From: Reclinomonas americana ATCC 50394
Taxonomy: Eukaryota > Jakobida > Jakobea > Jakobida
Assembly (NCBI GenBank): GCA_048213135.1
Contig: PS015546.1
Span: 6,740 to 50,988 of the forward strand
DNA length: 44,249 bases
Reading direction: 5' to 3'
Part shown: piece after piece, positions 44,166-44,249 of the stretch
How positions within the stretch are numbered: the stretch's first letter is position 1
Layout of the letters: every line of letters begins with the position of its first letter
Translations under genes and position numbers: made by a program
Notes under the pieces: model-generated
What the model was told of the DNA's origin: nothing
The model's input: the letters and a program-made list of their open reading frames with translations, nothing else
Databases searched by the model: none

Positions 44166-44249
44166 CTGAGGGAGGGCGAGCAAAAGGAGAAGGAGAGTGC
44201 AGGAAAAGAGGAGGAGAAGAGGTGAGTGTAGTTGCGAAAGGGACAGGTA

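Noticed and set aside
1-44249. tRNA, rRNA, transposons, integrated viruses
   Set aside because: I found no cloverleaf with a GTTCGAATCC-type arm, no rRNA block, no reverse transcriptase, transposase or integrase motif, and no terminal repeats on either strand by eye.

Overview
This window is nuclear DNA of a unicellular eukaryote. The genes are GC-rich and tightly packed on both strands, and nearly all are cut by short spliceosomal introns (mostly 55-100 nt, GT...AG). Simple CA/GT, GA/CT and CTTCCC-type repeats lie in introns and intergenic gaps. Two runs of N (1272-1400 and 41265-41699) are assembly gaps inside repeat-rich introns. No prokaryotic, organellar, viral or mobile-element signature is visible. 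The gene set (BLTP1/Csf1, PEX10, TIPIN, ClC-6/7, V-ATPase subunit e, MTHFR) is pan-eukaryotic, so the lineage cannot be named from sequence alone beyond a peroxisome-bearing protist.

Layout from left to right. A small unrecognised gene (66-862, +) converges on an RBR-type E3 ubiquitin ligase with an unusual N-terminus (1024-3803, -). A 19.7-kb gene for a giant bridge-like lipid-transfer protein of the BLTP1/Csf1 family fills 4106-23814 (-). Next on the minus strand come the peroxin PEX10 (23924-25252), a small one-helix membrane protein (25377-26105) and a ClC-6/7-type chloride/proton exchanger (26151-30105). Divergent from the exchanger is a small cysteine-patterned protein (30150-30771, +). 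A four-helix membrane protein (30815-31737, -) and a predicted doubly acylated protein (31823-32786, -) follow. A proline/alanine-rich protein starts divergently (32931 to about 34799, +). After a repeat-bearing gap come the replication-fork protein TIPIN/Swi3 (35366-36830, -) and, divergently, V-ATPase subunit e (36929-37787, +). A 1.1-kb minisatellite region follows, then a small unknown gene (38939-39505, -), divergent methylenetetrahydrofolate reductase (39567-43497, +), and the 3' part of a membrane-anchored J-protein (43668-44165, -) running off the right edge.

There is no sign of an operon-like pathway. Several products belong to the endomembrane system: the ClC exchanger and V-ATPase subunit e in acidic compartments, BLTP1 at membrane contact sites, and PEX10 at peroxisomes. 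I treat their proximity as coincidence. The most unusual signal is genome-wide in character: about two dozen introns, in nearly every gene here, begin with GTTGCG(T) rather than GTAAGT or GTGAGT. Using this motif as the donor resolved most difficult exon junctions in frame. I found no clearly undescribed multi-gene system. The RBR domain architecture, the repeat-built V-ATPase intron, the tandem repeats and several unrecognised proteins are the leads worth following.
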